This document shows positions 1-8,152 of a DNA stretch of 20,148 nt, in pieces. How positions within the stretch are numbered: the first letter of the stretch is position 1; the number at the start of each line of letters is the position of its first letter. Source of the DNA: Cytophagales bacterium (GTDB lineage Bacteria > Bacteroidota > Bacteroidia > Cytophagales > MED-G16); assembly GCA_029940715.1 (NCBI GenBank), contig JAPYTU010000009.1, forward strand, positions 10,493-30,640, read 5' to 3'. The notes below the pieces were generated by a model. That model was not told the DNA's origin and ran no database searches. It worked only from the letters and a program-made list of their open reading frames with translations. Made by a program: the position numbers and the translations under genes.

Positions 1-1569
1 ACTTCTGGTATTATTTTAGCTGCTATTGTTAGAGGAATTTTTATGTACTTAATGAGGCAAACAATTATTGTTGCTTCAAGAAAAATAGAATACGATTTAA
101 AAAATGAAATCTATTATCATTACCAAACTCTTCCTCTAGAATTTTATAATAATAACAACACAGGAGACTTAATGAACAGAATTTCTGAAGATGTAAGTAA
201 GGTCAGAATGTACTTAGGTCCTGCACTAATGTATGGTTTAAACATAACTATTCTTATATTAATGGTTATACCTTTTATGTTATACATAAATCCAACACTT
301 ACATTTTATTCTTTATTACCCCTACCATTATTATGCATAAGTATTTATTCTGTACAAAATATTATCAATAAAAAATCTGAAGAAATCCAAAAATCATTAT
401 CAGACCTTTCAATATATGTTCAAGAAACATTTTCAGGAATTAGATTAATAAAATCATTTGTTAGAGAAATAAATTTCACAAAAGTTTTTGATAAAAAAAG
501 TGAAAAATACAAATCAATATCGCTAAAACTCCAATTTGTAATGGCACTTTTTTTTCCTATTGTAATGACACTTATTGGCCTTAGCATAATAATAACAGTA
601 TATGTAGGAGCTCTAGAGTTTTTTAAGGGAAACATAACAATTGGGAACATTGCTGAATTTTTAATTTATGTTTATTTGTTAACTTGGCCAGTCACTGCTC
701 TAGGCTGGTTAACAAGCATCATTCAAAGAGCATCTGCTTCTCAAAAAAGAATTAATGAATTCTTAAATCAAAAAACCAACATTATTTCAAAAAGCAATAA
801 AATTTTAAATCTAAAAGGTAAAATCGAATTTAAAGATGTTAGTTTTATTTATCCCGATACAGGGATTAAAGCACTCGATAATTTAAATTTTAAAGTAAAA
901 GCAGGAGAATCTCTTGGTATAATAGGATCTACAGGATCAGGAAAAAGTACAATTGCAAACAGCATTATAAGATTATTTGATATAAATAAAGGGAAAATAT
1001 TAATAGATGATGAAGACATTAGAGATTATAATATTTCTTATTTAAGAAAACAAATTGGCTATGTTCCGCAAGACGTTTTTCTCTTTTCAGATACAATAAC
1101 CAATAACATTCTTTTTGGTTGCCAAAATGAAGATTTTAATTCAGTTCTTGAAGCAGCTAAAAATACTGATTTGATGAGAAATATAAATTCTTTTCCTAAA
1201 AAATTTGAAACTAAAATAGGTGAAAGAGGAATAACTCTTTCAGGTGGTCAAAAACAAAGAATTTCAATTGCTAGAGCAATAATAAAAAAACCTAAAATAT
1301 TAATTTTAGATGATTGTTTATCTGCATTAGATACTAAAACTGAGAATGTTATTTTAGAAAATTTTAAAAAAATAATGAAAGAAACAACTACTATTATTAT
1401 ATCACATAGAATTTCTTCTGTGAAACTAGCAAACCAAATTATTGTTATAGAAGATGGTGAAATAATTGAATCTGGAAGCCACAAAACACTATTAAATAAC
1501 AAAAAACGTTATTACAAAACTTACAATAGACAAATTGAAAAAAATAAACAAGAATTAAATATCAATTAA
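1..1569 (+). CDS. ABC exporter half-transporter, MdlA-like subunit (5' end outside window)
   Basis: This is the membrane-plus-ATPase subunit of a type IV (MsbA-like) ABC exporter. The frame is open from base 1, and the first internal ATG (43) falls inside the membrane domain, so the true start lies upstream; about 60 N-terminal residues are missing if the protein has the usual 580-590. Hydrophobic segments at the left end are followed by the nucleotide-binding domain: Walker A GSTGSGKS (925-948), Q-loop VPQD (about 1063-1074), signature LSGGQ (1237-1251), Walker B ILILDD (1297-1314) and the H-loop SHR near 1404. The residue after the Walker B aspartate is Asp rather than the catalytic Glu (LDDCLSALD), as in MdlA and TM287, the degenerate halves of heterodimeric exporters. 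The convergent gene at 1562-3325 has the complementary defect, so I infer that the two products pair. Substrate unknown. It overlaps that gene by 8 bases at the 3' end. Confidence 0.93.
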   Translation, partial: TSGIILAAIVRGIFMYLMRQTIIVASRKIEYDLKNEIYYHYQTLPLEFYNNNNTGDLMNRISEDVSKVRMYLGPALMYGLNITILILMVIPFMLYINPTLTFYSLLPLPLLCISIYSVQNIINKKSEEIQKSLSDLSIYVQETFSGIRLIKSFVREINFTKVFDKKSEKYKSISLKLQFVMALFFPIVMTLIGLSIIITVYVGALEFFKGNITIGNIAEFLIYVYLLTWPVTALGWLTSIIQRASASQKRINEFLNQKTNIISKSNKILNLKGKIEFKDVSFIYPDTGIKALDNLNFKVKAGESLGIIGSTGSGKSTIANSIIRLFDINKGKILIDDEDIRDYNISYLRKQIGYVPQDVFLFSDTITNNILFGCQNEDFNSVLEAAKNTDLMRNINSFPKKFETKIGERGITLSGGQKQRISIARAIIKKPKILILDDCLSALDTKTENVILENFKKIMKETTTIIISHRISSVKLANQIIVIEDGEIIESGSHKTLLNNKKRYYKTYNRQIEKNKQELNIN

Positions 1570-2130
1570 TAAAATTCTTATACTGCATATCATAAAGATT
1601 TTTATAATATCTTCCATTAAGCATTAATTTTTCATGAGCACCTATTTCTTTTACTTCACCATCTTCTATAACCACAATTTTATCAACTTGTTCAATAGTT
1701 GATAATCTATGCGCAACAACTATCGAAGTTCTCCCATATAATATTTTTGAAATAGCATGCTGAATCATCTCTTCAGTTTCTGTATCAACAGAAGAAGTTG
1801 CTTCATCTAAAAGAATAATTTTAGGATCATAAAGCATAATTCTTATACATGATATTAATTGTCTTTGACCAACAGATAATGACGCCCCCCTTTCTTTAAC
1901 ATTATATTGAATTTTCCCTGGCAATTTATTTATAAAATTTTCGGCTCCAACACTTTTTATAGCATCCCAAATTTTATCTTCAGATATAGAATCATTAAAT
2001 AATGTTATGTTATTTGCTATAGTATCTGAAAAGAGAAAAACGTCTTGGGAAACATAACCAATTTGTTTTCTTAAATAAGAAATATTATAATCTCTAATGT
2101 CTTCATCGTCTATTAATATTTTTCCTTTAT
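986..2130. repeat. 124-bp inverted repeat inside the two convergent ABC genes
   Basis: The arms are 986-1109 and 2007-2130, in opposite orientation and separated by 897 bases. Aligned by eye, 116 of 124 positions match without gaps, including an unbroken run of 50 bases (1009-1058 against 2058-2107). Identity falls away sharply outside the arms, even though both flanks encode homologous ATPase domains. Both arms encode the stretch from just after Walker A to just past the Q-loop, in the same reading frame, with nearly all synonymous codons identical. Gene conversion between the two genes is the simplest explanation. Confidence 0.9.
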
Positions 2131-3325
2131 TAAACTCATAAAATCTATTCAAAAGATTAATAATTGATGATTTACCAGATCCAGTGCTTCCAACAAAAGC
2201 AATAGATTCACCAGCTTCTATTTTAAAATTTATATTTTTTAAAACATAATCATCATCATTATATGCAAACCATACATTTTTAAATTCTACAGAGCCAAAA
2301 ATATCATTAGTAATAATTTTTTCATTACTTTTTATAGTATCATAACTATCTAATAAATTAAATATTCTAGTAGAACTCACTATACCCATTTGAATGGTAT
2401 TAAATCGATCTGCTATGGACCTAATGGGTCTAAAAAACAATTGTAAATACATTATAAAAGCTATTAAAACTCCAATTGAAACCTGTTCAGAAAATATCTC
2501 GCCAGACCCATACCAAATTAATAAGCCAAGTCCTATAGAAGTAAATAATTCCATTACTGGAAAATAGATTGAATAATATAATACAGCTTTTAAATTAGCT
2601 TTTAAGTGAGTATCATTAACTTCAACAAATTTTTGATATTCTTTTTTTTCATTACCAAAAATTTGAACAACTTTCATTCCAACAATATGCTCTTGAACAT
2701 AAGAATTTAAATTTGCTACAGCATCTCTTACTTCATTAAAGGATACTTTAACTTTTTCTTTAAAAACATATGTAGTTAAAAGAAGAAGCGGCAATGTTGA
2801 TAAGCTTATAAGGGTAAGTTTCCAGTTTAATAAAAACATAAGGAATACAATCCCAAATAAAAGAAGTACATCACCAATAATAGCAGCTACTCCTTGACCA
2901 AAAATATCAGCAATTGTTTCAATATCTGAAACATTTCTTGTTACAACTCTTCCGATAGGTGTTTTATCAAAAAATTTTAATTTAAAACTTTGCATATGAG
3001 AAAATAATTTTACTCTAATATTTTTAATTATATTCTGTCCTAACCACCCAGACAAATAGGTATGAAAATACATTATAATAGCGTTAATTATCAGTAAGAA
3101 AAAAAGAAGAAAAATCATTCCTTTTAATCCTTCTAAATCATTTAAAACGACATAATCATCTATTATAATTTGGGTTAAATAAGGTCGAATTGGTCCCAAA
3201 ATAGATAATAATAATGTTAAAAAAATCAACAAATAAAATGTATTGATAAATGGTTTGCAAAAAATAAAAAGTCTACTTAAAATTTTTATGTCAAATAAAT
3301 TTCCACCTATCTTATTATTTTTCAT
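1562..3325 (-). CDS. ABC exporter half-transporter, MdlB-like subunit
   Basis: This 587-residue protein is a complete half-transporter: about six membrane segments (roughly 22-44, 68-90, 143-166, 168-186, 247-270 and 281-299), then an ATPase domain with Walker A GSTGSGKS (379-386), Q-loop Gln427, signature LSVGQ (483-487), Walker B IILLDE (503-508) with the catalytic Glu508, and H-loop His539. The signature has Val in place of the first Gly, as in MdlB (LSVGQ). In heterodimeric exporters such a subunit supplies the catalytic Walker B of the active site and the poor signature of the inactive one. The gene at 1-1569 has the matching opposite pattern. The start ATG overlaps the truA stop (ATGA), so it should be co-transcribed and translationally coupled with truA. 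Residues about 396-438 are almost identical, also at DNA level, to the convergent subunit. The substrate cannot be told from sequence. Confidence 0.95.
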   Translation of the reverse strand: MKNNKIGGNLFDIKILSRLFIFCKPFINTFYLLIFLTLLLSILGPIRPYLTQIIIDDYVVLNDLEGLKGMIFLLFFLLIINAIIMYFHTYLSGWLGQNIIKNIRVKLFSHMQSFKLKFFDKTPIGRVVTRNVSDIETIADIFGQGVAAIIGDVLLLFGIVFLMFLLNWKLTLISLSTLPLLLLTTYVFKEKVKVSFNEVRDAVANLNSYVQEHIVGMKVVQIFGNEKKEYQKFVEVNDTHLKANLKAVLYYSIYFPVMELFTSIGLGLLIWYGSGEIFSEQVSIGVLIAFIMYLQLFFRPIRSIADRFNTIQMGIVSSTRIFNLLDSYDTIKSNEKIITNDIFGSVEFKNVWFAYNDDDYVLKNINFKIEAGESIAFVGSTGSGKSSIINLLNRFYEFNKGKILIDDEDIRDYNISYLRKQIGYVSQDVFLFSDTIANNITLFNDSISEDKIWDAIKSVGAENFINKLPGKIQYNVKERGASLSVGQRQLISCIRIMLYDPKIILLDEATSSVDTETEEMIQHAISKILYGRTSIVVAHRLSTIEQVDKIVVIEDGEVKEIGAHEKLMLNGRYYKNLYDMQYKNFIN

Positions 3326-4062
3326 ATATATATATTTGACGTATATTCTACTTTTGATAAATATAACCCAGAAGCTAGTACAGAGGGTCCAGCTCCTTTC
3401 CTATCTTTATTTTCTATTATTTTATTAAATTTTTCCAAAGATATTTTTTTTTCACTCACTTCCAATAATGTACCTACTATACATCTAACCATACCCCTTA
3501 AAAATCTATTTGATGAAATAAAAAAATTGAAATTATCATTTGATTTTTCAAATCGAGCATAATTAATAACACATTTAAAATTATTAACTTCTGTTTTAAT
3601 TTTAGAAAAAGATTGAAAATCTGATGAAGCAACTAATACTTTACAGGCTTCATTCATCAAATGAATATTAATATTTTCCTTATAATAAAGAGATCTATTA
3701 TTTAAAAATGGATTCTTATTTTGATGAATTTTATAAATATATTCTCTTGAAATAGCATCAAATCTAGCATTTGCTTCTCCTTTAACTTTATAAAATCCAT
3801 TTACTGAAATATCCGCTGGTAAAATTGAGTTTATTTTATATATAAAATTATTATCAAGCAATTTTTTTGAATCAAAATGAACACTTTGAGATAACGCATG
3901 AACACCTGTGTCTGTCCTACCACTTCCTAATGTTTTTATATCTGCACCAAGAAGAGTAGACAAAGATTTTTCAAGCATTTGTTGAATCGAACTAGCATTT
4001 TCTTGTATTTGCCATCCATGGTAATTTGTTCCAATATATGACAAGTCAATAAAATACCTCAC
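3322..4062 (-). CDS. truA: tRNA pseudouridine(38-40) synthase TruA
   Basis: TruA isomerises uridines 38-40 in the anticodon arm of many tRNAs to pseudouridine. The 246-residue product begins RYFIDLSYIGTNYHGWQIQ after the start residue and contains the catalytic motif GSGRTDTGVHA near residues 46-56, whose Asp is the nucleophile, plus the later NRFLRGMVRCIVGTLLEV segment typical of the second half. Length is normal for the family. The start codon is GTG at 4060-4062; the N-terminal match to other TruA proteins leaves no room for a better ATG. The stop overlaps the start of the downstream ABC gene by four bases (ATGA), so the two form an operon. A 53-base gap separates it from the divergent DUF4293 gene. 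Confidence 0.97.
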   Translation of the reverse strand: MRYFIDLSYIGTNYHGWQIQENASSIQQMLEKSLSTLLGADIKTLGSGRTDTGVHALSQSVHFDSKKLLDNNFIYKINSILPADISVNGFYKVKGEANARFDAISREYIYKIHQNKNPFLNNRSLYYKENINIHLMNEACKVLVASSDFQSFSKIKTEVNNFKCVINYARFEKSNDNFNFFISSNRFLRGMVRCIVGTLLEVSEKKISLEKFNKIIENKDRKGAGPSVLASGLYLSKVEYTSNIYI

Positions 4063-4115
4063 AAAATTAAATTGTTTTATAACTATAATTTTTTTTCTTT
4101 GTACAAAATACGTTC

Positions 4116-4610
4116 ATGATTCAGAGAATCCAAACATTATTCTTAATCTTATTAATTGGTTGTAACATATCTACATTTTGTTTTCCTTTATGGCAAAAAA
4201 TTGAATTTGATTTAGAAAATAAAAATGAAGCATCTAAAATAGTTACTGGCTATATTTATGAAATTGTAAATGATGATTTAACAACAAATGAAACAATACT
4301 GATAAGAAGTTTTCATATAAATATACTCCTAGTAATATCGATTTTACTAGCCATCTATTCAATATTTAAATACAATAATAGATTAACACAAATTAAAATT
4401 GGGACTCTAAATTCAATATTATTATCTGGAATAATATTTAGCGTGCTTTACGATGTTTTCTATAATATTAAATTTATTGAAATCAATGATCAAACAAGTT
4501 TTCTATTTTCTTTTTATTTGATATTTTTGGCAATGTTTTTAAATTTTCTATCTAATAGGTTTATAAGAAAAGACGAATTATTAGTTAGTGAATCAAATAG
4601 GATACGTTAA
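4116..4610 (+). CDS. DUF4293 family integral membrane protein
   Basis: This is a 164-residue membrane protein of a family I know only from Bacteroidetes, with no established function. The N-terminus MIQRIQTLFLILLI and the C-terminus NRFIRKDELLVSESNRIR are the family's two most conserved ends, so the start is secure. Four hydrophobic segments are visible (about 8-25, 66-84, 100-116 and 128-146), with a soluble loop between the first two. It is divergent from truA and lies 36 bases upstream of htpG on the same strand. Neither the sequence nor the neighbours indicate a role beyond the inner-membrane location. Confidence 0.9.
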   Translation: MIQRIQTLFLILLIGCNISTFCFPLWQKIEFDLENKNEASKIVTGYIYEIVNDDLTTNETILIRSFHINILLVISILLAIYSIFKYNNRLTQIKIGTLNSILLSGIIFSVLYDVFYNIKFIEINDQTSFLFSFYLIFLAMFLNFLSNRFIRKDELLVSESNRIR

Positions 4611-4613
4611 TTA

Positions 4614-4647
4614 AATTAATAATGAACAAAAATTAATAATGAACAAA
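4614..4647 (+). repeat. 17-bp perfect tandem duplication touching the htpG start
   Basis: The unit aattaataatgaacaaa occurs twice back to back (4614-4630 and 4631-4647), filling almost the whole gap between the DUF4293 stop and the htpG ATG. The last base of copy 2 is the A of the htpG start codon. Each copy contains an ATG out of frame with htpG, giving tiny open frames of four codons (MNKN, 4622-4636) and three codons (MNK, 4639-4650). The stop of the second overlaps the htpG start. Confidence 0.9.
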
Positions 4648-6539
4648 TGAAAGAAAAAGGTAATATCTCTATAAATACTGAAAATATTTTTCCAATAATT
4701 AAAAAATTTCTCTATTCTGATCAAGATATTTTCCTTAGAGAACTTATTTCAAATGCTGTTGATGCTACTCAAAAATTAAAAAGCCTATCTCTTATGGGTG
4801 AAATGAAAGATGAAATAGGTAAAGATACTATTGAAGTTATCCTTGATGAAAAGAAAAAAACCATAACCATTTCTGATAAAGGTATAGGTATGTCCGCAAA
4901 TGAAATAAAAAAATATATCAATCAAATTGCTTTTTCAGGAGCTACAGAATTTCTTGAAAAATATAAAGACAAAGGAGATGAACAACAAATTATTGGACAT
5001 TTTGGACTAGGATTTTATTCTGCTTTTATGGTTTCAAATAAAGTTGAAATAAATTCAAAATCTTTTAAAAAAGGATCTAAATCTGCAAACTGGATATGTG
5101 ATGGAAATACTGAATTTGAAATAAAAGAATCTAAAAAGAAAGATAGAGGAACCGATGTAATTCTTTACATCAATGATGATTCAAAAGATTTTTTGAATGA
5201 ATCTAAATTAAATGAGATACTAGCAAAGTATTGCAAGTTTTTGCCTATAAAAATAAAATTTGGAAAAAAAGATACTTCTGTAGAAGATGGAAAAGATAAA
5301 GAAGGAAAACCAAAACATAAAACTGTTAAAATTGACAACATTATTAATAATCCTGATCCAATATGGAACAAAAATCCAAATGATTTAAAAGATCCAGATT
5401 ACTTAAATTTTTATAAAGAATTATACCCCTTTTCAGAAGAACCACTATTTTGGATTCATCTTAATGTAGATTATCCATTTAATTTAACTGGTATTTTATT
5501 TTTCCCAAAAATTAAAAATGACTTTGAAGTACAAAAAAATAAAATTCAACTTTACTCAAAACAAGTATTTATTACAGATGAAGTTAAAGATGTTGTCCCT
5601 GAATTTTTAATGCTATTACATGGTGTTATTGATTCACCAGATATTCCTTTAAATGTATCAAGAAGTTATCTACAATCTGATGGAAATGTAAAAAAAATTA
5701 ATACATATATTACCAAAAAAGTAGCGGACAAATTAAATGATCTATTCAAAGAAAATAGAAAAGAATATGAAAAAAAATGGAAAGATATTAGCCTTTTTGT
5801 AAAATATGGAATGATATCTGAAGATAAATTTTATGATAAAGTAAGCTCATTTGCATTATTTGAAAGTGTTGATGGAAAAATGAGAACCATTGAAGAATAC
5901 AAAAAATATATTTCAAAAACCCAGATAGATAAAGATAAAAATAAAGTAATTCTATACAGTTCAGATGTCAAAAAACAAGATTCTTTTATTGATGATGCCA
6001 AGAAAAAAAATTATGATGTCATCATTTTAGATAATGTAATTGATAGTCACTACATAAATCATTTAGAACAAAAATTAGATAAAGTACAACTCAAAAGAGT
6101 AGATGCAGATATACTAGATAAGTTAATTGATAAAAATGAGAAAAAAGAGACAGTAATATCTGATAAAGAAAAAGAATCTTTAAAAAAATTATTTGAAAAA
6201 ATAATTAATAATAAAACCACTACCATAAGTGTTGATGCACTTGATCCATTAGATAACCCAATTATTATTACTCTCCCAGAATTTTTTAGAAGAATGCAAG
6301 ATATGGCTAAAACTGGTGGATCAAATCCAATGATGATGGGGGCTACTGGTGAAATGATAGCGGTATCAATTAATGGAAATCATAAAATTATTAATAAAAT
6401 TATTAATGCAAAAACAGCGAAATCTAAAGAAAAAATAGCTAGCCAAATTTATGATCTTGCTTTACTATCTCAAAATATGTTATCAGGTTCTGATTTAACA
6501 AATTTTGTGAGAAGAAGCATTAATATACTAGGAAAATAA
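4647..6539 (+). CDS. htpG: Molecular chaperone HtpG (bacterial Hsp90)
   Basis: HtpG is the ATP-dependent cytoplasmic Hsp90 homodimer that helps proteins fold and remodel. The 630 residues match the family length (E. coli about 624). The GHKL ATPase domain shows RELISNAVDA (31-40, with the ATP/Mg-binding Glu32 and Asn36), SDKGIGM (76-82) and the lid motif GHFGLGFYSAFMVS (117-130). The middle domain contains the conserved RSYLQSD catalytic-loop segment, and the C-terminal dimerisation domain ends at NILGK. The start ATG is preceded by a 17-bp tandem repeat and no Shine-Dalgarno sequence; the ENIFPIIKKFLYSD segment right after it supports this start. No heat-shock operator is visible. It may be co-transcribed with the DUF4293 gene upstream and the MORN-like gene 29 bases downstream. 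Confidence 0.98.
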   Translation: MKEKGNISINTENIFPIIKKFLYSDQDIFLRELISNAVDATQKLKSLSLMGEMKDEIGKDTIEVILDEKKKTITISDKGIGMSANEIKKYINQIAFSGATEFLEKYKDKGDEQQIIGHFGLGFYSAFMVSNKVEINSKSFKKGSKSANWICDGNTEFEIKESKKKDRGTDVILYINDDSKDFLNESKLNEILAKYCKFLPIKIKFGKKDTSVEDGKDKEGKPKHKTVKIDNIINNPDPIWNKNPNDLKDPDYLNFYKELYPFSEEPLFWIHLNVDYPFNLTGILFFPKIKNDFEVQKNKIQLYSKQVFITDEVKDVVPEFLMLLHGVIDSPDIPLNVSRSYLQSDGNVKKINTYITKKVADKLNDLFKENRKEYEKKWKDISLFVKYGMISEDKFYDKVSSFALFESVDGKMRTIEEYKKYISKTQIDKDKNKVILYSSDVKKQDSFIDDAKKKNYDVIILDNVIDSHYINHLEQKLDKVQLKRVDADILDKLIDKNEKKETVISDKEKESLKKLFEKIINNKTTTISVDALDPLDNPIIITLPEFFRRMQDMAKTGGSNPMMMGATGEMIAVSINGNHKIINKIINAKTAKSKEKIASQIYDLALLSQNMLSGSDLTNFVRRSINILGK

Positions 6540-6568
6540 TTTTTAATATGTATTTTCGTTATTAGTGC

Positions 6569-7393
6569 ATGTCTATTATTAATCAATATATATTTATTAT
6601 AATATTATTATTTTGGAATATAAATGCTTATAGTCAAAGTATATTTCAATTAAATACAGATACAATCAATTCTAAAGATTTATTATTTCAATTTGAAGAA
6701 GATACTCTTCTTCAAATAAAGAAAAAGAGAAAAAAAAAAAAGATTTATTTCGGTGAAAAAACAAAAAAAGGATTTATTAAATCAGCCAGTGGGAGAAACA
6801 ATCTTTACGAAAATTTTAACTACATAAATAAATATATTCTAAAAGATCAGTATGCCCAAGAAATATATCTCTATGATAAGAAGAAAAAGAAAATTGTAAA
6901 ATCAAAAAAACAAATTGATGAAAGTTACATGCTTCATGGACCTTATATCAAAAGAATAGATGATCAAACTATAGAAGAAGGTTTTTTCTATTATGGACTT
7001 AAACACGGAAGATGGGTTCGATTAAACAGATCTGATATATTACAAGACAAAGAAACATATTTCATGGGATGGTTAAATGAATCTATTAGATTTTTTTGGG
7101 ACCCAAAAAAAGAAAACCTTAAAGAAATTATTCCTATCAAATATGGTGAAAAAAATGGAATATACTATGCATTCCATATAAACGGAAATTTAGCAGCTAA
7201 AGGAGAATATCAATTTAATAATAAAATAGGAGTATGGATTGAATACTACTCAAAGAATGGAAAAAAGAAAAGAGAAATAAAATATAATGTAGATCCATAC
7301 AATAAAAACAAAACATATATCTCTAGAGAATGGAATTTAAATGGAAAATTAGTTTATGATCGAGATTTATTCTTAAAAAAAATCAATAAATAA
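6569..7393 (+). CDS. Secreted MORN/YwqK-like repeat protein
   Basis: The 274-residue product starts with a short signal peptide (hydrophobic 7-20, likely cleavage after AYSQ near residue 23). A highly basic stretch at 51-58 (KKKRKKKK) follows, then repeats of the MORN-variant type found in YwqK-family proteins: HGPYIKR (123-129), EEGFFYYGLKHGRWVRL (136-152) and two more between 192 and 232 (NGIYYAFHINGNLAAKGEY, then KIGVWIEYYSKNGKKK). These proteins are often labelled antitoxin by database inheritance, but nothing here supports a toxin partner; an envelope or periplasmic structural or binding role is more likely. The basic stretch is encoded by an uninterrupted run of 12 A (6730-6741), a probable slippage site. 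It lies between htpG and lipB on the same strand. Function unknown. Confidence 0.75.
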   Translation: MSIINQYIFIIILLFWNINAYSQSIFQLNTDTINSKDLLFQFEEDTLLQIKKKRKKKKIYFGEKTKKGFIKSASGRNNLYENFNYINKYILKDQYAQEIYLYDKKKKKIVKSKKQIDESYMLHGPYIKRIDDQTIEEGFFYYGLKHGRWVRLNRSDILQDKETYFMGWLNESIRFFWDPKKENLKEIIPIKYGEKNGIYYAFHINGNLAAKGEYQFNNKIGVWIEYYSKNGKKKREIKYNVDPYNKNKTYISREWNLNGKLVYDRDLFLKKINK

Positions 7394-7435
7394 TAATCAA
7401 TACCATAAAATTGCATAATCATACATAATATTAAA

Positions 7436-8149
7436 TTGAATTCATTAATAAATAAAAAAGTAACATACACTAATCTAGGTCATATTGATTATAAAAAAGC
7501 GTGGGATAAACAAGAAGATATATTTAAAAAAATTATAGATGTTAAAATTGAAAATAGAAAAAATAACAACTGTAATAAAACTGAAAATTATATTTTAACA
7601 TGTTCTCACCCTCATGTTTATACTCTTGGAAAGAGTGGAAATGAAAATAATCTTCTTATTAAGAATAGCATTATTAAATCTCAAAAATTAGATTATTATA
7701 AAATAAATCGAGGGGGAGATATTACGTATCATGGACCAGGCCAACTAGTTATATATCCGATTTTAGATTTAGAAAATTTTTTTACTGACATACATAAATA
7801 TTTAAGATTTTTAGAAGAAGCTGTAATTATGACTTTACAAGAATTCAATATCAAATCTGGAAGGATAAAAAAACTTACAGGTGTTTGGGTGGATATAAAT
7901 AGTCAGAATCCAAAAAAAATATGTGCAATGGGTGTAAAATCAAGTAGATGGGTAACAATGCATGGTCTCGCTTTAAATGTTTCAACAGATTTAAGTTATT
8001 TCAATAATATTATTCCCTGTGGAATAAATGATAAAGAAGTAACTTCAATTGAAAAAGAGACAAATAAAGTAATTCAAATGGTAATTGTAGAAAATAAATT
8101 AATAGAAAATTTATGTAAAATTTTTGAATTTGAATTAATAAAAAAATAA
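7436..8149 (+). CDS. lipB: Octanoyl-[acyl-carrier-protein]:protein N-octanoyltransferase LipB
   Basis: LipB moves octanoyl groups from acyl carrier protein onto lipoyl domains, the first step of lipoate synthesis, in the cytoplasm. The 237-residue protein has RGGDITYHGPGQ (92-103), AMGVKSSRWVTMHG with the catalytic Lys168, and PCGI with the catalytic Cys195, all in the expected order. The start is TTG at 7436: family members begin a few residues before the YTNLGHIDYKKAW segment, and no in-frame ATG lies nearby upstream. The 42-base gap before it has no visible Shine-Dalgarno sequence. The stop is followed three bases later by the rnr start, so the two are probably co-transcribed. Confidence 0.95.
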   Translation: MNSLINKKVTYTNLGHIDYKKAWDKQEDIFKKIIDVKIENRKNNNCNKTENYILTCSHPHVYTLGKSGNENNLLIKNSIIKSQKLDYYKINRGGDITYHGPGQLVIYPILDLENFFTDIHKYLRFLEEAVIMTLQEFNIKSGRIKKLTGVWVDINSQNPKKICAMGVKSSRWVTMHGLALNVSTDLSYFNNIIPCGINDKEVTSIEKETNKVIQMVIVENKLIENLCKIFEFELIKK

Positions 8150-8152
8150 ATT

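Noticed and set aside
1550..1579. 7-bp stem aagaatt/aattctt spanning the two convergent ABC stop codons, considered as a bidirectional terminator
   Set aside because: It is A/T-rich, has a 16-base loop and no U-tract on either strand; likely chance in such an AT-rich genome.
3243..3428. Short frames opposite the ABC, htpG, rnr, nrd and other genes (for example 3243-3428 plus, 9097-9378 minus, 13670-13888 minus)
   Set aside because: They lie wholly or largely inside well-supported genes in other frames, resemble no protein family and are expected by chance in AT-rich sequence.
6569..7393. Toxin-antitoxin system, because YwqK-like proteins are often labelled antitoxin
   Set aside because: There is no toxin-like small gene beside it, and the protein has a signal peptide, so a cytoplasmic antitoxin role is implausible.
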